A stretch of 64,000 nucleotides of DNA from Cyanophora paradoxa (GCA_004431415.1 QPMI01000560.1:434001-498000); one strand, 5' to 3'. Shown: positions 1-12,200, counted from the first letter of the stretch. Notes: generated from the sequence alone by a model not told the origin. A program made the numbers and translations.

Positions 1-629
1 CGCCCGCTGCCGGTAAGAGTCGGGCACAGCTCTGCAGCTCGCTTAAAAAGGTTCTCTCATGCCGGGTCCAGGTACTGGCACGAGGCGGGGCCCGCTGCAC
101 CCGCGGCCCCCGAGGAATCCGAGCTGGAGTGCGCCATCTGCCTCGGGCCCCTGTCGTCCGGCCCGCCCCCCGCCGCCCTCCCCTGCCGCCGTGCGCCCCG
201 CCAACCTTGCCTTGCCCTCCCGCTGGTCTGACGCCCCCCGCAGACCGCTTCCACCGGCGCTGCATCGAGGAATGGCGGGCGAGCCCGCTCGCTGACGGCT
301 GCCCCGAGTGCCGCTGCCCCTTCGACGGCCCGCCGGCTGCAGCCGCCGGCTCCTCCTCGGGCGCCGGGCCGTCGACGCCGGCGCGGGCCGAGCGGGGCGC
401 GCCGGGCCCCGCCTCGCCGCCGCCGCCGCCGCTGCAGCCGGCCTCGCCCGCGACGTCCGAGGAGGGCCCCAGCGCCAGCGCCCCCGCCTCCCCCCTTCCC
501 ACCTCCCCCGCGCGCGCCCGTCCTCTCTCCGGATCCGCCCCGCCGGTGCCGTCCGGCGCCCCGCTTCGCTTTCCGTTGCGCCCCACGCGGCCCTACAGGC
601 CCCCGGGCCTCTTCCCTGATCATGATTGA
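1..629 (+). CDS. 3' end of a CCCH/RING-H2 zinc-finger protein (partial, sixth family copy)
   Basis: The window opens inside a CCCH finger: the first bases encode the third Cys (ARCR), an intron starts at GTAAGAG (about 13), and the next exon (about 73) begins with YWHEAG, which supplies the His. A RING-H2 domain follows, ECAICLGPL then LPCRHRFHRRCIEEW and CPECRCPFD; it is whole only after removing the intron 191-243 (GTGCG...TCTGACGCCCCCCGCAG). The tail is Pro/Ala/Ser-rich and ends RPTRPYRPPGLFPDHD, stop 627-629. The same C-terminus closes the minus-strand TPR-RING genes described below, so this is a sixth copy in the opposite orientation. A RING-H2 protein is expected to be an E3 ubiquitin ligase; its target is unknown. 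The 5' part lies outside the window. Confidence 0.8.
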   Translation, partial: PAAGKSRAQLCSSLKKVLSCRVQVLARGGARCTRGPRGIRAGVRHLPRAPVVRPAPRRPPLPPCAPPTLPCPPAGLTPPADRFHRRCIEEWRASPLADGCPECRCPFDGPPAAAAGSSSGAGPSTPARAERGAPGPASPPPPPLQPASPATSEEGPSASAPASPLPTSPARARPLSGSAPPVPSGAPLRFPLRPTRPYRPPGLFPDHD

Positions 630-1058
630 TTTATTGCGCTCTTTCTTTCCCTTGACGATCACAAGTTCACAGCACTCACACCTCTACAGCTAGATCTAGG
701 CTAGTCTAGATATCGATACCTTCGCACCGGATCCCAGGCGCCGGCTAATTGCAATTAATTTGCAAGCTCGTCCGAGCCACGTGCGCATGCACTCAGTCTC
801 GAAGCTGAAGGCAACCGGCCGCCGGGCCGGGGGCGGGGGGGGGGGGGGGGGTATATCGCCCTCGCTTTCGCCTGAGCAAAATGCCGGCGCTCCTGAGGCT
901 ACTGCGCCGCTTTCTGCCACGTCGGGAGGTGCGCGCGGTGCGCCCTGCGCGTGCGCACCGCCGCTGACCCCGCCGAACAGCGCGTGGGTCCGGCGGATGA
1001 GCGCCCGGCTTCGGAGCCGGACGCGGGTGGTGGGCGCTTAGTCAGGAGACTCTCGTTC
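630..1058. other. intergenic spacer with a long poly-G run
   Basis: No supported gene. It holds CTAGATCTAG/TCTAGA-type palindromes (about 690-715) and a G-rich run near 825-850. An intron or untranslated leader of the next gene may lie at about 950-1058. Confidence 0.5.
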
Positions 1059-3306
1059 ATGTTTCGGCGCCATTCGATCGCAGCGGTGCCCGCGCCGCCG
1101 CAGGAACACCCGACGCCGGCACAACCGGAACCACATCTCGCGCATGTGCTCCGGAGCGACGCGCCCGCGGAGTCCTTCCCGTCGCTGTCGCGCGAATCGT
1201 CGCCCGCGGCTCGCGCAATCGCGTGGGGCGATGCGAGGCGGTCGCCCTCTCCTCGCCCCGCGCTTCTCCTCTCAGCGAGCGGCCGGCGGCGCGTGCGCTC
1301 TGAGCAGTGCATGCGCCTTACGCCGTGCCGCGACGACGACGCGTTGGGGCCCGCTGCGCCGGGCGCCGACGCCGACCCGCTGGACATGCCGGAGGACGAC
1401 CTGCGCTGCCCCATCTCCCAGAAGCTCCTCACCGACGCCGTGCTGACCCCCTGCAAGCACCGCTTCGACTCGAAGAGTGCGCCCGCCCGCTTCTGAGTTC
1501 GCCCCGTCGCCCCGCCGGCCCTCCAGCTCACGCGCCATGCGCGCCAGGCCTGAAGCTCTGGCTGCTGCAGCGGAGCAAGTGCCCGCTGTGCATGGCCCCC
1601 CTCGCGGCCGACGCGCTGCGCGAGGACAGAGCGTTCCGCGAGAAGCTCCGTGCGCGCCCCGCCCCTGCCCCGCTCGCCGCGCCCCGCCTGCCTGCCCCGC
1701 CCCGGCGGGCTCACGCGGGGCGGGCAGAGCGGCGGCTGGAGCTGGACGCGGCGCTGGCGGAGGAGGCGGACGGGGACCTGGCGGCGGCGCTGGCCGAGGC
1801 GTACCGGGAGCAGGAGGAGCGCTCCGGGGCCGGCGAGGCCGCCCTCGGCGCCCTCCACTGGCCCCCGGCTACGACATCTTCGCCGCCGCCGCCGCCCCCG
1901 CCGCGGGCCGCCGCTGGCGGGGCGGGGCGCCCCCGGCTGGAGGGGCCCCCCCAGGGCCGCGACGAGCCGGGCGGGCCCTCGGCGGACCGCCGCGCGCGCG
2001 CGCGGCTGCTCACCATGCTCGAGAGCGAGGCGCGCCCGCACTCCCCGCCGCCCCGTACGTGTCTGACAGCCGCGGGGCCGGCAGGAGGTGCGCGCCTGCG
2101 CCGTGGCGCACTACCGCGCCCTCTGGGGCATCCTCTGCGGTGCTTGGCCCGGCCCGCCCCAGATCAAATCATGATTTGATCCCGGAGGAACGACGGGCAG
2201 AGCTATCGGAGCGGGACTGGGACGAGGCGCTGGACGTCCTCGAGGCCTCCCTCGCCCCCCTCCTCCGCCGCCAGGCCCGCCCCCGCCCTCGGCCGTGGCC
2301 CCGCGCCCTCTGAACAGCGGTACCCCGCCGCGCAGTTCCGGGATGTGGCCTTGGCCTCGTGCCTGGCGCACGCGCGCTTCGCCGCCCGCGCGGTGGCCCA
2401 GGCCGCCCTCGACGCCTACGAGCTCCACCAGGCCCGCCCGCCCCCGCTCGCCTCGCTTCCTCCCTTGTTATCCTGCCTCCTGAGCCTCGCGGCAGGCCGC
2501 CTCGTGGCGGAACGCGGCGGAGCGGGCGCGGGTGGACCGCCGGACGGGCCGCTACGTGGCGCGGGCGCTCGCGGGGGCCGACCTGCGCGCCGCCCTCGCC
2601 TCCGGTGACCTCCGCAACATGCTCTACAGGCGCCCACCTCCTCCCCTTCTCCATTCCACCAGCTCCGCGCAGCTCCTGACGCGCGTACCACTAATAACTC
2701 AGCCTGGAGGAGGACTACGGGGTGCCCGGGGCGGGGCTGCGCGGGGGCCCGCGCCGCGCCCTCCTCCTCCGCCGCCACGCCGTCCTCGTCTACGCCGACG
2801 TCGAGGCGCCCCCGTACCCCCCTCCCCTACCGAGCTCTGTACCCCGTACCCCCTTCGAGCCGGCGGGCGGGGCGCAGGTGGCGTTCGCGCCCTTCCGGCC
2901 CGGAGACCCCGCCCTCGGCGTCCTCGTGCGCGTTGTACCCCCAAGCTCAACCCCCCCCCCCCCCCCCCCCTCTTAGCCCCCCGGGGCAGCCGGCGGGGCT
3001 TGTGGACCGGTGGCTGCTGAACGGGAAGCCCTTCTCGCGGGTCGACCGCCTCCCCCGCATCTCCCTCCTCGTCCCCCGGCCCCGCCCCGCCCCCGGCCCC
3101 GGCCCCGGCCCCGGCGCCCCCCCGGACCTCCTCCTCGTGCGTCTGCCCCCCGCCCCCGCCCACGCCACCTCCTGAGCCGCCCCTGCCTCGCTCCTCAGAT
3201 GAGCCGGGAGGCGGGGCGGGGGATCGAGCCGGTGTGGGTCCTCGAGGAGCGCTCCGACCGCTTCCTCGTCGCCGAGGCCCTCGCCCCGCCCCGCCCCGAC
3301 CCCTGA
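1059..3306 (+). CDS. SP-RING/U-box-like zinc-finger protein
   Basis: I place the start at ATG 1059 (MFRRHSIAA). About 110 residues in is a RING-related domain: DLRCPISQKLLTDAVLTPC, KHRFDSK, then after an intron (about 1477-1550) LKLWLLQRSKCPLC. The first CxxC is CPIS and the usual helix Cys is Ser, leaving the Cys/His pattern of SP-RING or U-box-like domains rather than a classical RING. Downstream exons, split by GTGCG/CAG introns, encode an Ala/Glu-rich helical part (ERRLELDAALAEEADGD), then RRAELSERDWDEALDVLEA, YPAAQFRDVALASCLAHAR, a segment with RRHAVLVYADVEAPP, and a C-terminal part ending VWVLEERSDRFLVAEALA, stop at 3304-3306. The role is probably in ubiquitin or SUMO transfer by domain type. 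The rest is unrecognised and the 3' exon boundaries are uncertain. Confidence 0.6.
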
Positions 3307-4366
3307 CTCCCGGCCCCGGCCCCGTCCTGAGCCCCTCGCCCGCCCAGCCACGTCCTCCCCGCCCTCTGGCCTCTGCCTGCGTCTCCCGCGTCGCCCATCT
3401 GCTGCGAGCTGCAGGCCCGCCCCGAGCCCGCTTCCCTTCCCCTCCTTACCCCCCCCCCCCCCCCCCCTCCCCGCTCCCCTACTCCATGCTGCTGCATACT
3501 GCGAACTGAAGAGCCTGCTCCCTGAACCCCTCCTCCGATCCAGATCCCCTTCTTGCGAGGATCCCGCGGCCGGAAACCTTGAGATTTCATCCAGATCTAA
3601 ATCATCCTTGAATCATCGAATGAGAAGCTTGAACTCGGGGTTTGAACTCGCTGCTGGCTGCAGTCACATGCAATGCGCCATGGCCAGTATCTCGTGATCA
3701 TGATCATGCCACGATGATCACTTGACTTGTCCATGGCCAATCCGTCCCACTTACGTGTACTGCAGCTGATCATGATGATCATGATGGCAAGAGTCTCTGC
3801 TTCCCGGAGTCCGTCTGTCTCGAGTCACTGAGTCGACGTCACTGATCATGCCATGATGCCATGATGCCAATGATGAGTCTTTTACTTCCGAATTGAATCG
3901 AAGTTCAACGGTTCATGCCATGCATATGATGATCAAGCCTTGAAGCTTCCGCCGCTGTACTAAACTATGATATCGATATCGACACCGTGGCACGGTACGA
4001 AGTTCCGAAGTTCATCCATTTCGAACATTGAACAATAGCTAGCGCTAATGTTAACGCTAACGTTCATGATCAGTTGATCATGAAATCCCACGTGCACAAA
4101 ATCCCACTGGTTCAGAGTCTCTTTCGAATTCAGTGCCGCGCTGCTTCTAAGTTACTGCTCGAACCACCGGCCCGATGCTGACTCGTTCAAGGAAGCTTAA
4201 GCTCGTTCGTTCAAGGTTCAAATGATTGGTTCAAATCTGTGGGAGGGACACGTAGGGCGAAAGGCGGGGGCGAAAGGCAAGGGATTCCATGATCCGGGGA
4301 GCCGGCTCAGCAAAGCGGTCAAACGGTTTGCAGCGACTGGAGGACAAGGGACGGAGAGGACAGGAC
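3307..4366. other. intergenic, palindrome-rich
   Basis: No supported gene. There are poly-C runs at about 3448-3470. From about 3600 to 4110 the DNA is locally less GC-rich and packed with short palindromes, including TGATCATGATCATG at 3695, a second GATCATG cluster at 3767, and further copies near 3843 and 4066. The function is unknown. Confidence 0.6.
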
Positions 4367-7300
4367 TCAAGCGGGGAAGAGGCCCGGGGGCCGGTAGGGC
4401 CGCGTGGGGCGCCGCGGGCCGTCGAGGTGGCGGCGGCACTCGGGGCAGCCGTTGTTGGGCGAGAGCGCCCGCCACTTCTCCAGGCAGGGACGGTGGAAGC
4501 GGTCTGCGGGGGGCGTCAGATAGGCGGGCGGGGAACAAGGCCGGTGGCGGGCGCACGGCGGCAGGAAAGGGCGGCGGCGGGCGGGCCGGCGGCGAGGGGC
4601 TCGAGGCAGATAGCGCACTCGGGCTCGGCCTCCTCGGGGGGCGCCGCGGGTCCGGCGGCCTCATGCTTGTAACTGCCGCTCCGCCGTAAGACTCTGAGAG
4701 GGAGACAAGAAAAGCTGTGCCCGACTCGTACCGGCAGCGGGCCCCGTCGCGGCAAAAGCCGGCGGCGAAGAAGTGGCACGCCTTAAGCGCGCGCCGTTGC
4801 TCCTGAGCGCGCGCCTTCTCTTCGAGTTGCAGATGTTCCGAGGCGGCCGCAGCCGCCCCAGCTGCCCGGCGCGCCTCTTCCTCCCGTTCCTGCTGCTGGC
4901 GCTGATGCTCTGCCTGCCGCACCTCCTCCCGCATTCGCGCCTCCTTCAGCCGCTGCTCCGCCTGCCGCTCCCGCTCGCGCTGCTGCTCCTCTGCTCGCCG
5001 CCGCGCCTCCTCCTCCTCACGCCGCTTCGCCTCCTCCCGCCGCTGCAACTCCGCCGCCATGTGACGCCGCTGCTCCTGTACCCTGCCGCTGCCACTCAAC
5101 GCTCCGGACAAGGCAAAAAAGGGCGGCGGAGCGATGCACCGGTGTAGGGCGTCGGCGCCGGCGCCCGAGCCGGCGAGCTCCCGCTCCGCCCTCTCGGCCT
5201 CCCGCCCGGCCGCCTCCAGCTGGCCCGCCCCCGCCATGCACCCTGCGCGGCCGGCGGCGTCAGGGCGATCTGCAGCCCCGTGCAGAAGCCGGGCGGCGGC
5301 GCACGGATGCGGAGCAGGCGAGCCTCAAAGTCGTCCGGCGACCGCTGCGGCCGCCCCTCAGGCGCAGTGGCGGCGGGCGCCGTGGCGGGCGGCGTGCGGA
5401 CCCTCAAAAGGGCGTCGAGGAGCTTGCGGGCGGGGGCCCACCGCGCGCCCTCCACGTGCCCCCGCGCCGCCTCCTGCCGCGCCGCTCAGAAGAGGTGGTG
5501 TGTGTGTGTGTGTGTGTGTGTTGTTGTTGTTGGGGGGGGGGGGAGATGCGGGCGGGGGCGGGGGTGCGCACGCGGTCGGCGGCGTCGCGGGCGGCGCGCT
5601 CGGCGCGCTCGGCCTCCCGCCGCGCCCGCTCGCGCTCCTCCTCCGCCCGCTGCCGCTCCTCGCGCTCGCGCCTCCGCTGCTCCAGCTTGCTCGCGAGGCG
5701 TGCCTTAGTGTCCCCGATGCGCTCTTGCTCGCGGATGATGCGCTCCTGCTGGGCGGTCAGAGCGTCTCGCGGTAAGAGAGACCATAGGTAGGGAAGGAAC
5801 CATAGCTCCCGGCGGCATATTAGGCGGCGGCCTCTTGTTCGCCTGTGCCCACTCGAACACGAGCTGCGTGATGCCTTCGTTAGGAAAGTGGCCATACACA
5901 TGGCCAGAGGCGAATCCAGACGACGAGCCTTGTTGAAGGCTCCATTTGAGTCGAGATGTGGAGCCTTCGAGTAAAACTCCCACAGAAAGCTGAGCTCCTC
6001 CCCGACATCCGGGTGGGTCGCGCCCAACATCGCCTCGAGAATCGCCCATCCGCGCTGTGGCTCCGCGTGACAAGTTCACGCAAGCTTAAGGCTCGGCGCG
6101 GCAAGGGCGCGGCAAGGAATCCAAGCGGGCCGCACGCGTGCGTCAGGCTCGATCAGCTTAGCTGGCTTGCGAGCTTGGGAGGCGCCGAATATCAGGGCCT
6201 TGCCAACGAGGTAGTGGTTCCGCCCCATGCGCCGCTCGGTCTCGGACACGAGCCGCTGCACGTACGCGTGCGAGGAGTTCAGCGTAGGGCTAGAGATCGC
6301 AGGGCGGAGCAGATCTAGACAGCCGGCGGCATCGGCACCTCAATGACAGCCTCGGCGGCGGCATAGTCCTTCAGCCGGCACTGGAGACGCGCAAGGCTCA
6401 TCGCGGCCGCCGCGAGAGTTCCGCGCTCGACGCAGGCGGCGCAGTCGCGTCCCGCGATCGCCAGGGCCATCTGCGGGGCGGCTCAGGCGGCTCGTTTGGC
6501 ATTGTACATGTGCACCCGGGGCTTGACCTGTATTAGCTCAAGGGCGCGCTCGGAGCGCCCCGTGTCGGCGTAACTCTCTCCAAGGACGATGAGGGGAAAT
6601 GAAACGCCAAGGTTGCAATTGCAGCAACGCCGCGCGATCGACGCCTCGTGCCCCGCTTCCCGCTCATGCGCGAAGGCAGACTGCGAGGGGTGGGTAGCGG
6701 CCAGGGGCCTGGCCTGGGCGCGGAAAGGGTGGAGAACTGACCTTGTAGTACGTCTCGGCGCCCTCCAAGTCTTCCATTTTCTGAAGGCATATTCCCAGCA
6801 CGTACTCCGTCTTGGCTGTGTCCACGTGAATGGGCCCCTGGCTCTCCTGACGGAACGCGAGCGCCCTCTGTACGCGATGTGCACATGTACAGCGTCAAAT
6901 GAGCCTCGGAGGCAGCGCGGTTGAAAACGTTGTGGGGCGAAGACGAACGAGGAGGACCCGCTTGGCGGCTGCGAGTTCGCCCCTGTCCTTGTAAATTGTC
7001 GCGAGGATCTCGGCATGGTTCGCGAGGGCGCAGAGATCGTTCGAACTCGCTGCCCGCAGCTTCGCGTCGTCATCATACTGAGCCAGCACCGACTGCGCAT
7101 ATGCATGCGAGCAATTGCAAGGATCGGAACGGCTTCAACGTCGGTGCGGGAGGCAGAAAGCGCTCGCCGTTCGCGCGCACTTCGTAGAGTCTGACGGCCT
7201 CGTTCAAAGCCGCGGCGGACTTGATCGGGTTCTCGGGCGTATGGGATAGCGCGAAGTACAGATAGGCGAGGTTCTCGGGCTTCTGGGTCGCTTCGAATTC

Positions 7301-7650
7301 GAATTCGGCCGTGGGGTCCTTCGGCCTTAGGCCTTCCGGATCCTTGCACTCCTGCGCCTGCGCGAAGCAGTCGGCTGGAATACGCATAAGGACGTCGACG
7401 CATGCTCGAGAGTGCGAGCGGACGGGACCTTGATGTAGTCGAGATGATCGGCACTGAAACCGGGAGAGATATTGAGACGCTGCAGCTTGCAGACGCCACT
7501 CTTGCATGCGTCGCACATGCTTTCTGGCGTGCATGTGCACTGATCATGAGATCTAGAGTGCGCGTTTCCTTGCATTTCAGCTGCGATGCTTGAAAGCCAC
7601 GACGCAAAGTCCTCGCGCCACTTGCATCTCTCGTTTCTATATCCATCCAT
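4367..7650 (-). CDS. TPR - coiled coil - CCCH - RING-H2 protein, copy A
   Basis: Read from 7650 (MDGYRNERCKW). It starts with a Cys motif, CTCTPESMCDACKSGVCKL, shared by all copies. Successive exons each carry about one TPR-like helix pair: EAVRLYEVR, LCALANHAEILATIYKDRG, MALAIAGRDCAACVERG, QRLVSETERRMGRNH and WAILEAMLGATHPDVGEEL. A charged coiled coil rich in REREER/RAEEER follows (about 5700-4800). Next is one CCCH finger, CHFFAAGFCRDGARCR plus YKHE, where the His is in the next exon. A RING-H2 closes the protein: ECAICLEPL, RFHRPCLEKW, NNGCPECRRHLD. Stop at 4367. TPRs bind protein partners, CCCH fingers usually bind RNA and RING-H2 transfers ubiquitin, so a scaffold-type E3 is the inference. 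The gene diverges from kinase copy 1. An intron holds a (GT)n tract. Exon joins are unverified. Confidence 0.65.
5498..5543. repeat. microsatellite (GT)n-(TTG)n-(G)n
   Basis: A GT dinucleotide run passes into TTG repeats and then a poly-G run. It sits in an inferred intron of TPR-RING copy A and would be prone to length change. Confidence 0.85.
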
Positions 7651-7798
7651 CGCGATGGGTGCGAGCGCGAGCGCGCGCCTTGCAATTGCCGGAAAGGAGC
7701 GCAACCGGAACCGCCGCGCTTCGAACCCGCAATTCCGAGCTGCCGAAGGCGGGGTAAATCGCTAGCCCGGTCGGGGCGCCGGATCGCTCGACGACTCG
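7651..7798. promoter_or_regulatory. divergent promoter A
   Basis: A spacer of about 150 bp between the start codons of TPR-RING copy A (-) and kinase copy 1 (+). It holds the shared element at 7719-7748, which begins CTTCGAACCCGC and ends CTGCCGAAG, present in all five divergent spacers. Promoter function is inferred from position and conservation; no TATA box is evident. Confidence 0.45.
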
Positions 7799-9112
7799 AT
7801 GACCGTCCCCAAAGACGCCGGGCTCGAGCACCCGGTGCGCGGGGCCGCCGCGTCCCAGCAGTCAGGCCGATCCCTATGACATCCGCTGACTTCTCCTCCG
7901 TGCTGGAACTGGGCGTTGGCCGGCAGCCTCATAGCGGACGCGGTGCGCTTGCCGCTCCGAGCTCCGATCGCGAACTGCAGCGCTGACGCAGGTCCAGGCC
8001 GGCGGCCGCGGCCTGGCCGGCTGGGTGGAGCAGCGGCTGCTGCGGCTCGCCGAGGAGCGCGGAGGGAAGGAGGAGCTCGAGCGGGGCGAGGCGGCGGAGG
8101 CGGAGGGGCGGGAGGCGTGGCCGGCGCACCTGCGGCTCGGGGCGCGGCTGCTCGGGCGCGGCGGGGCCGGGGCCGAGGCGGCGCTGCTGCGGGGCTTGGC
8201 GGCGCCGGCGCTGGACGCGACGGTCACGCTGGCGCTGCTCGCGCGCTGCGGCGGCGAGCTCGGCCGGCGCCTGGCGGGCGGCGCGGCCGGCGAGGCGGCG
8301 GGGGCGCTCGCGGAGGGGCGGGCGATGTGGGGCCACTCGTGCCGCTGCCCGCACTTCGACGCCGGCGGCTCGCACGAGCCGGCGGCCCTCCTCGCCGCGG
8401 CGCTCGCCCTCTACGGCGCCTGCGGCCTCGACGGCGAGCCGCTGCGGGCGCGCTTCGCGGCGGCGGCGGCGGCGGCGGCGGCGGGGCGGGGGCGGGGCGG
8501 GAGGAGGCGTGGCGGGCGGCGAAGGAGGCGGCGTGGGGGAGCTGGAGCGGGGCCAGGGGTACCGGGGCGACTACGTGGCGCCCGGGGAGCTGGCGCTGGG
8601 GGCCTCCCTCTCGGCGGGGGCCTTCGGGGAGGTCTGGCGCGCCCACTGGCGCGGCCGCCCCGTCGCCGTCAAGGCCCGCCCCGGCCCGGCCCCGACCCCC
8701 AACCCCTCCCGGCCCGGCGCTGGCTGGGGCGGGGCGGGGGCGGGGCGGGGGCGGGGCGGGGGAGGCGTGGCGGGCGGCGAAGGAGGCGGCCTGCGGGCCA
8801 GGCGGGCGCCTCAGGGCGGCGGGGGCGGGGCGGGGCGGGGGGGGGCGGGCCGACCGGAGGAGGGAGGCCTCCTTGAGGAAGGCGCGCACAGCCCGCGCCT
8901 CCCGCAGCCGCACCACCTGCCCCCCGCCCCCGCCCCGGCCCCCCAACCCTCGTGATGGGTTCCTCGGGTTCCTCGTGATGGAACACAGCCCCAACGGCGA
9001 CCTCCGGGGTACCGCATCCTCACCCCCTCCGCCCCTCTCCAGGCTCGTACTCCCAGGCCAGTACTCCCCAACTGTTTACAGCCTACAACAGCCTTACGAG
9101 AGGTACCCATGA
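7799..9112 (+). pseudogene. TKL kinase copy 1, broken by internal inversion and truncated
   Basis: The start resembles the other copies (MTVP at 7799), but the first exon has lost 2 nt and the next acceptor CAG is changed (GTGCTG at about 7896). The N-terminal helical domain (WVEQRLLRLAEERGGKEEL; MWGHSCRCPHFDAGGSHEP) and the glycine loop (LSAGAFGEVWRAHW, VAVK) are present. The next exon, coding VVRLREARAVRAFLKEAS, lies on the opposite strand at about 8800-8942, so a segment of about 145 bp is inverted, next to a duplicated piece of the GC-rich linker. GFLVMEHSPNGDL follows, then the gene ends without the catalytic loop, C-lobe or RBR module. It cannot encode an active kinase. Confidence 0.75.
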
Positions 9113-9217
9113 CTCCGCAAGGTGCGCCACCCCCGCCCCCTCCTCGGAGGATCATCGAAGGCAGTGTACCCCCCTCCTTCTCTTCGTTGGCCCAATATGT
9201 TACTTGAAGCAATTGGA

Positions 9218-12200
9218 TCAAGCGGGGAAGAGGCCCGGGGGCCGGTAGGGCCGCGTGGGGCGCAGGGGGAAGGAGGAGGGCGGGGGGGCGGGGACGGGCT
9301 GGGCGGATAGTGGGGAAAGAGGGGCGCCAGGGCCAGGACCCTCCTCGGACGAGGCTGGCGAGGCGGGCTCCAGCGCCGGCGGCGGAGAGGCGGGGCCCGG
9401 CGCGCCCCGCTCAGCCCGCGGCGGCGTCACCGGGGGAGAGGAGAGGGAGGGGCCGGCAGCCGGCGGGCCGTCGAAGGGGCGGCGGCACTCGGGGCAGCCG
9501 TTGCCGGGCGAGAACGCCCGCCACTTCTGAATGCAGGGCCCGTGGAAGCGGTCTGCGGGGGGCGTGAGACGGGGGGCGCATGCGGGGGGCGGGGCGGGCG
9601 GGGCGCACGGGTGCAGGGGAGGGCGGCGGGGGGCGGGCCGGCGGAGAGCGGCTCGAAGCAGATGGCGCACTCGAGGCCCGCCTCTTCGGGGGCTGCCGTG
9701 GGCCCAGCGGGCCCCGCCTCGTGGCGATACCTGCCCCCCGCCCTGCGTGAGAGAAGCGGGAGAGGGCGGGGCGGTGCCGGCCCCGCACCGGCAGCGGGCG
9801 CCGTCGCGGCAAACGCCAGCGGCGAAGAAGCGGCACGGGGCAGCCTGCGCGGGCCGCCGCGAGCTCGACGCCGCCTCGGCGTCGATCCCAGCTCCGTGTT
9901 GGAACCTGCGGGGGGCGTGGGCGGGGACCTAAGCGGCGAGGCGAGGCGATAGGCCCACCGGCAGCGCGCGCCGTCGCGGCAGAAGCCGGCGGCGAAGAAG
10001 CGGCACGCCGCCGCGCCCCTGCGGGCGGCCTGCAATTCGCGCCGCTCCGCCCCACGCTGCTGCTCTTTGCGCCGCCGCTCAGCCTCTGATGCCTGCCGCC
10101 GCGCCTCCTCCTCCCGCCGCCGCTCCTCGTCCCGACGCCGCTCCTCGTCCCGACGCCGCTCCTCCTCTTCCCGCAGCTGCTTCTCCCGAGCGAGCGCCTC
10201 CTCGCGCCGGCGCTCTTCCTGCCGCCGCTCCTGCTCCCGCCGGCGCGCATCCTTGCGCTCCTGCTCCTCCCGCCACAGCTGCTGCTGCCGCCGCAGCTCC
10301 GCCTCCCGCTCCTGCTCCCGCCGCTGCTCCTCCAAGCGCCGCCGCTCCTCCGCCTCCTTCTCACGTCGTTTAGCTTCCTCTTTCCGCTTCGCCTCCTCCC
10401 GCTGCCGCCGCAGCTCTGCTTGCCGCTCCTGCTCGCGCTGCTGCTGCTGCGCCAGCCGCTGTGCCTCGTCCTCCTCCCGCTGCCGCCGCGCTGTCTCCCG
10501 CCGCGCCTCCTCCTCCTCACGCCGCTTCGCCTCCTCGCGCCGCTGCAGCTCCGCCGCCATGTGACGCCGCAGCTCCTGTACCCTGCCGCCGCCCCTCAGC
10601 TCCGCGCCGCGAGAAGCAGCGGCGAACTGCGCACCGGCGGAGGGCGTCGGCGCCGGCGCCCGAGCCGGCGAGCTCCCGCTCCGCCCGCTCCGCCTCCCGC
10701 CCGGCCGCCTCCAGCTGGCCCGCCCCCGCCATGCACTCTGCGGGGCCGGCGGCGTCAGGGCGATCTGCAGCCCGCGGACAGCGGCCGGGCGGCACACGAA
10801 TGCGAAGCAGGAGAGCCTCGAAGTCGTCCGGCGACCGCTGCGAACCCCTTACAAGCGGCTGGCCACGGCGGCGGGCGCCGTGCGGACCTTCAAAAGGGCG
10901 TCGAGGAGCTTGCGGGCGGGAGCCCACAGCGCGCCCTCCACGTGCCGCCGCGCCGCCTCCTGCCGCGCCGCTCGGCGGGGGGCGGCGGGCGAGGGACAGG
11001 CGGGGGCGCGCACGCGGTCGGCGGCGTGGCGGGCGGCGCGCTCGGCGCGCTCGGCCTCCCGCCGCGCCCGCTCGCGCTCCTCCTCCGCCCGCTGCCGCTC
11101 CTCGCGCTCCAGCTTGCGCTGCTCGAGCTTGTTCGAGACGTGGGTCTTGGGGCCGTCGGAGTCTATCTTGTCGACTTGCCAACATTGTTGGCAGCTGCAG
11201 CCGGACTCCTTTTCGCGAATGATGCGTTCCTTCGTAACAGGGCGGTGAGCGAGGCCCGCGGCTGCGCAGAGCGTGGCGGGGGCGGAGACCATTGTCTTGG
11301 GCGGAATGTAAGGCGGGGGTCGCTTATTAACCCGCGCCCATTCGCACACGAGCTACGGACAGTCGTTCGTGAGGGGCGCTGTCCGGAGGCGGGCAGACAA
11401 GGGGACCCAACAGCGCGGCGCGTTGTGCACCTTGTTGATGGTCCTGCTGGGGTTGTAGTGGGGAGGCAGCAGATATAACGCCCACAACAAGCCGAGATGC
11501 TCTCCGACCTGCGGGTGGGTGGGGCCCAGAGCGGCCTCGAGGATCGCCCACCCGCGCTGTGGCCGCGCTGAGTTGGGGGTTGGGCGTGGCGAGGGGCCGA
11601 GCCGCACGCGGGCGTGGGGCTCGACCAGTTCGAACGGCTTGCGGGCGTAAAGTTGGCTTTCGGCGAGTAACGTGAGGGCGAAGCCGAGGCGGCGGTGTGC
11701 CGGGCCCAGGCGCCGCTCCGTCTCCGACACGAGCCGCTGCCTGGGGTGAGGGGCTGGGTGAGGGGGGTGAGGGGGGAGGAGGCGCACCTGCGCGATGGCT
11801 TCGGAAGCTGAGAAATCTTTCAGCTGGCGCCAGAGATGCGCGAGACCAATCGCAGATTCTTCAAGGTCGCCGCACTCGAGACAGGCAGGGCACACGCGCT
11901 CCGCGATTACGAAAGCCATCTGCAGGTCGCCTCATAAGCGCGTGGGCGGGAGCGATGCCGATGCAGAAGGGACCTGCAGAAGGGCGATGCCGCGATGGCT
12001 CCGCCCCGCGTCGCCATGGTGCCTTCCGAGGTGTACGAGATGCCGGAGGACGGGCAGCGTGCAGCAAAGCCGCGCGATCGCCGCCTCGTCGCCCGCCTCC
12101 CGCTCGTGCGCGAACGCCGCCTGCGGGGCGCCGGCGTGGGCCGAGAGCCCCAGCACCGGCAGAGCGCGGACCGGACCTTGAAGTACGTCTCCGCGCCCTC

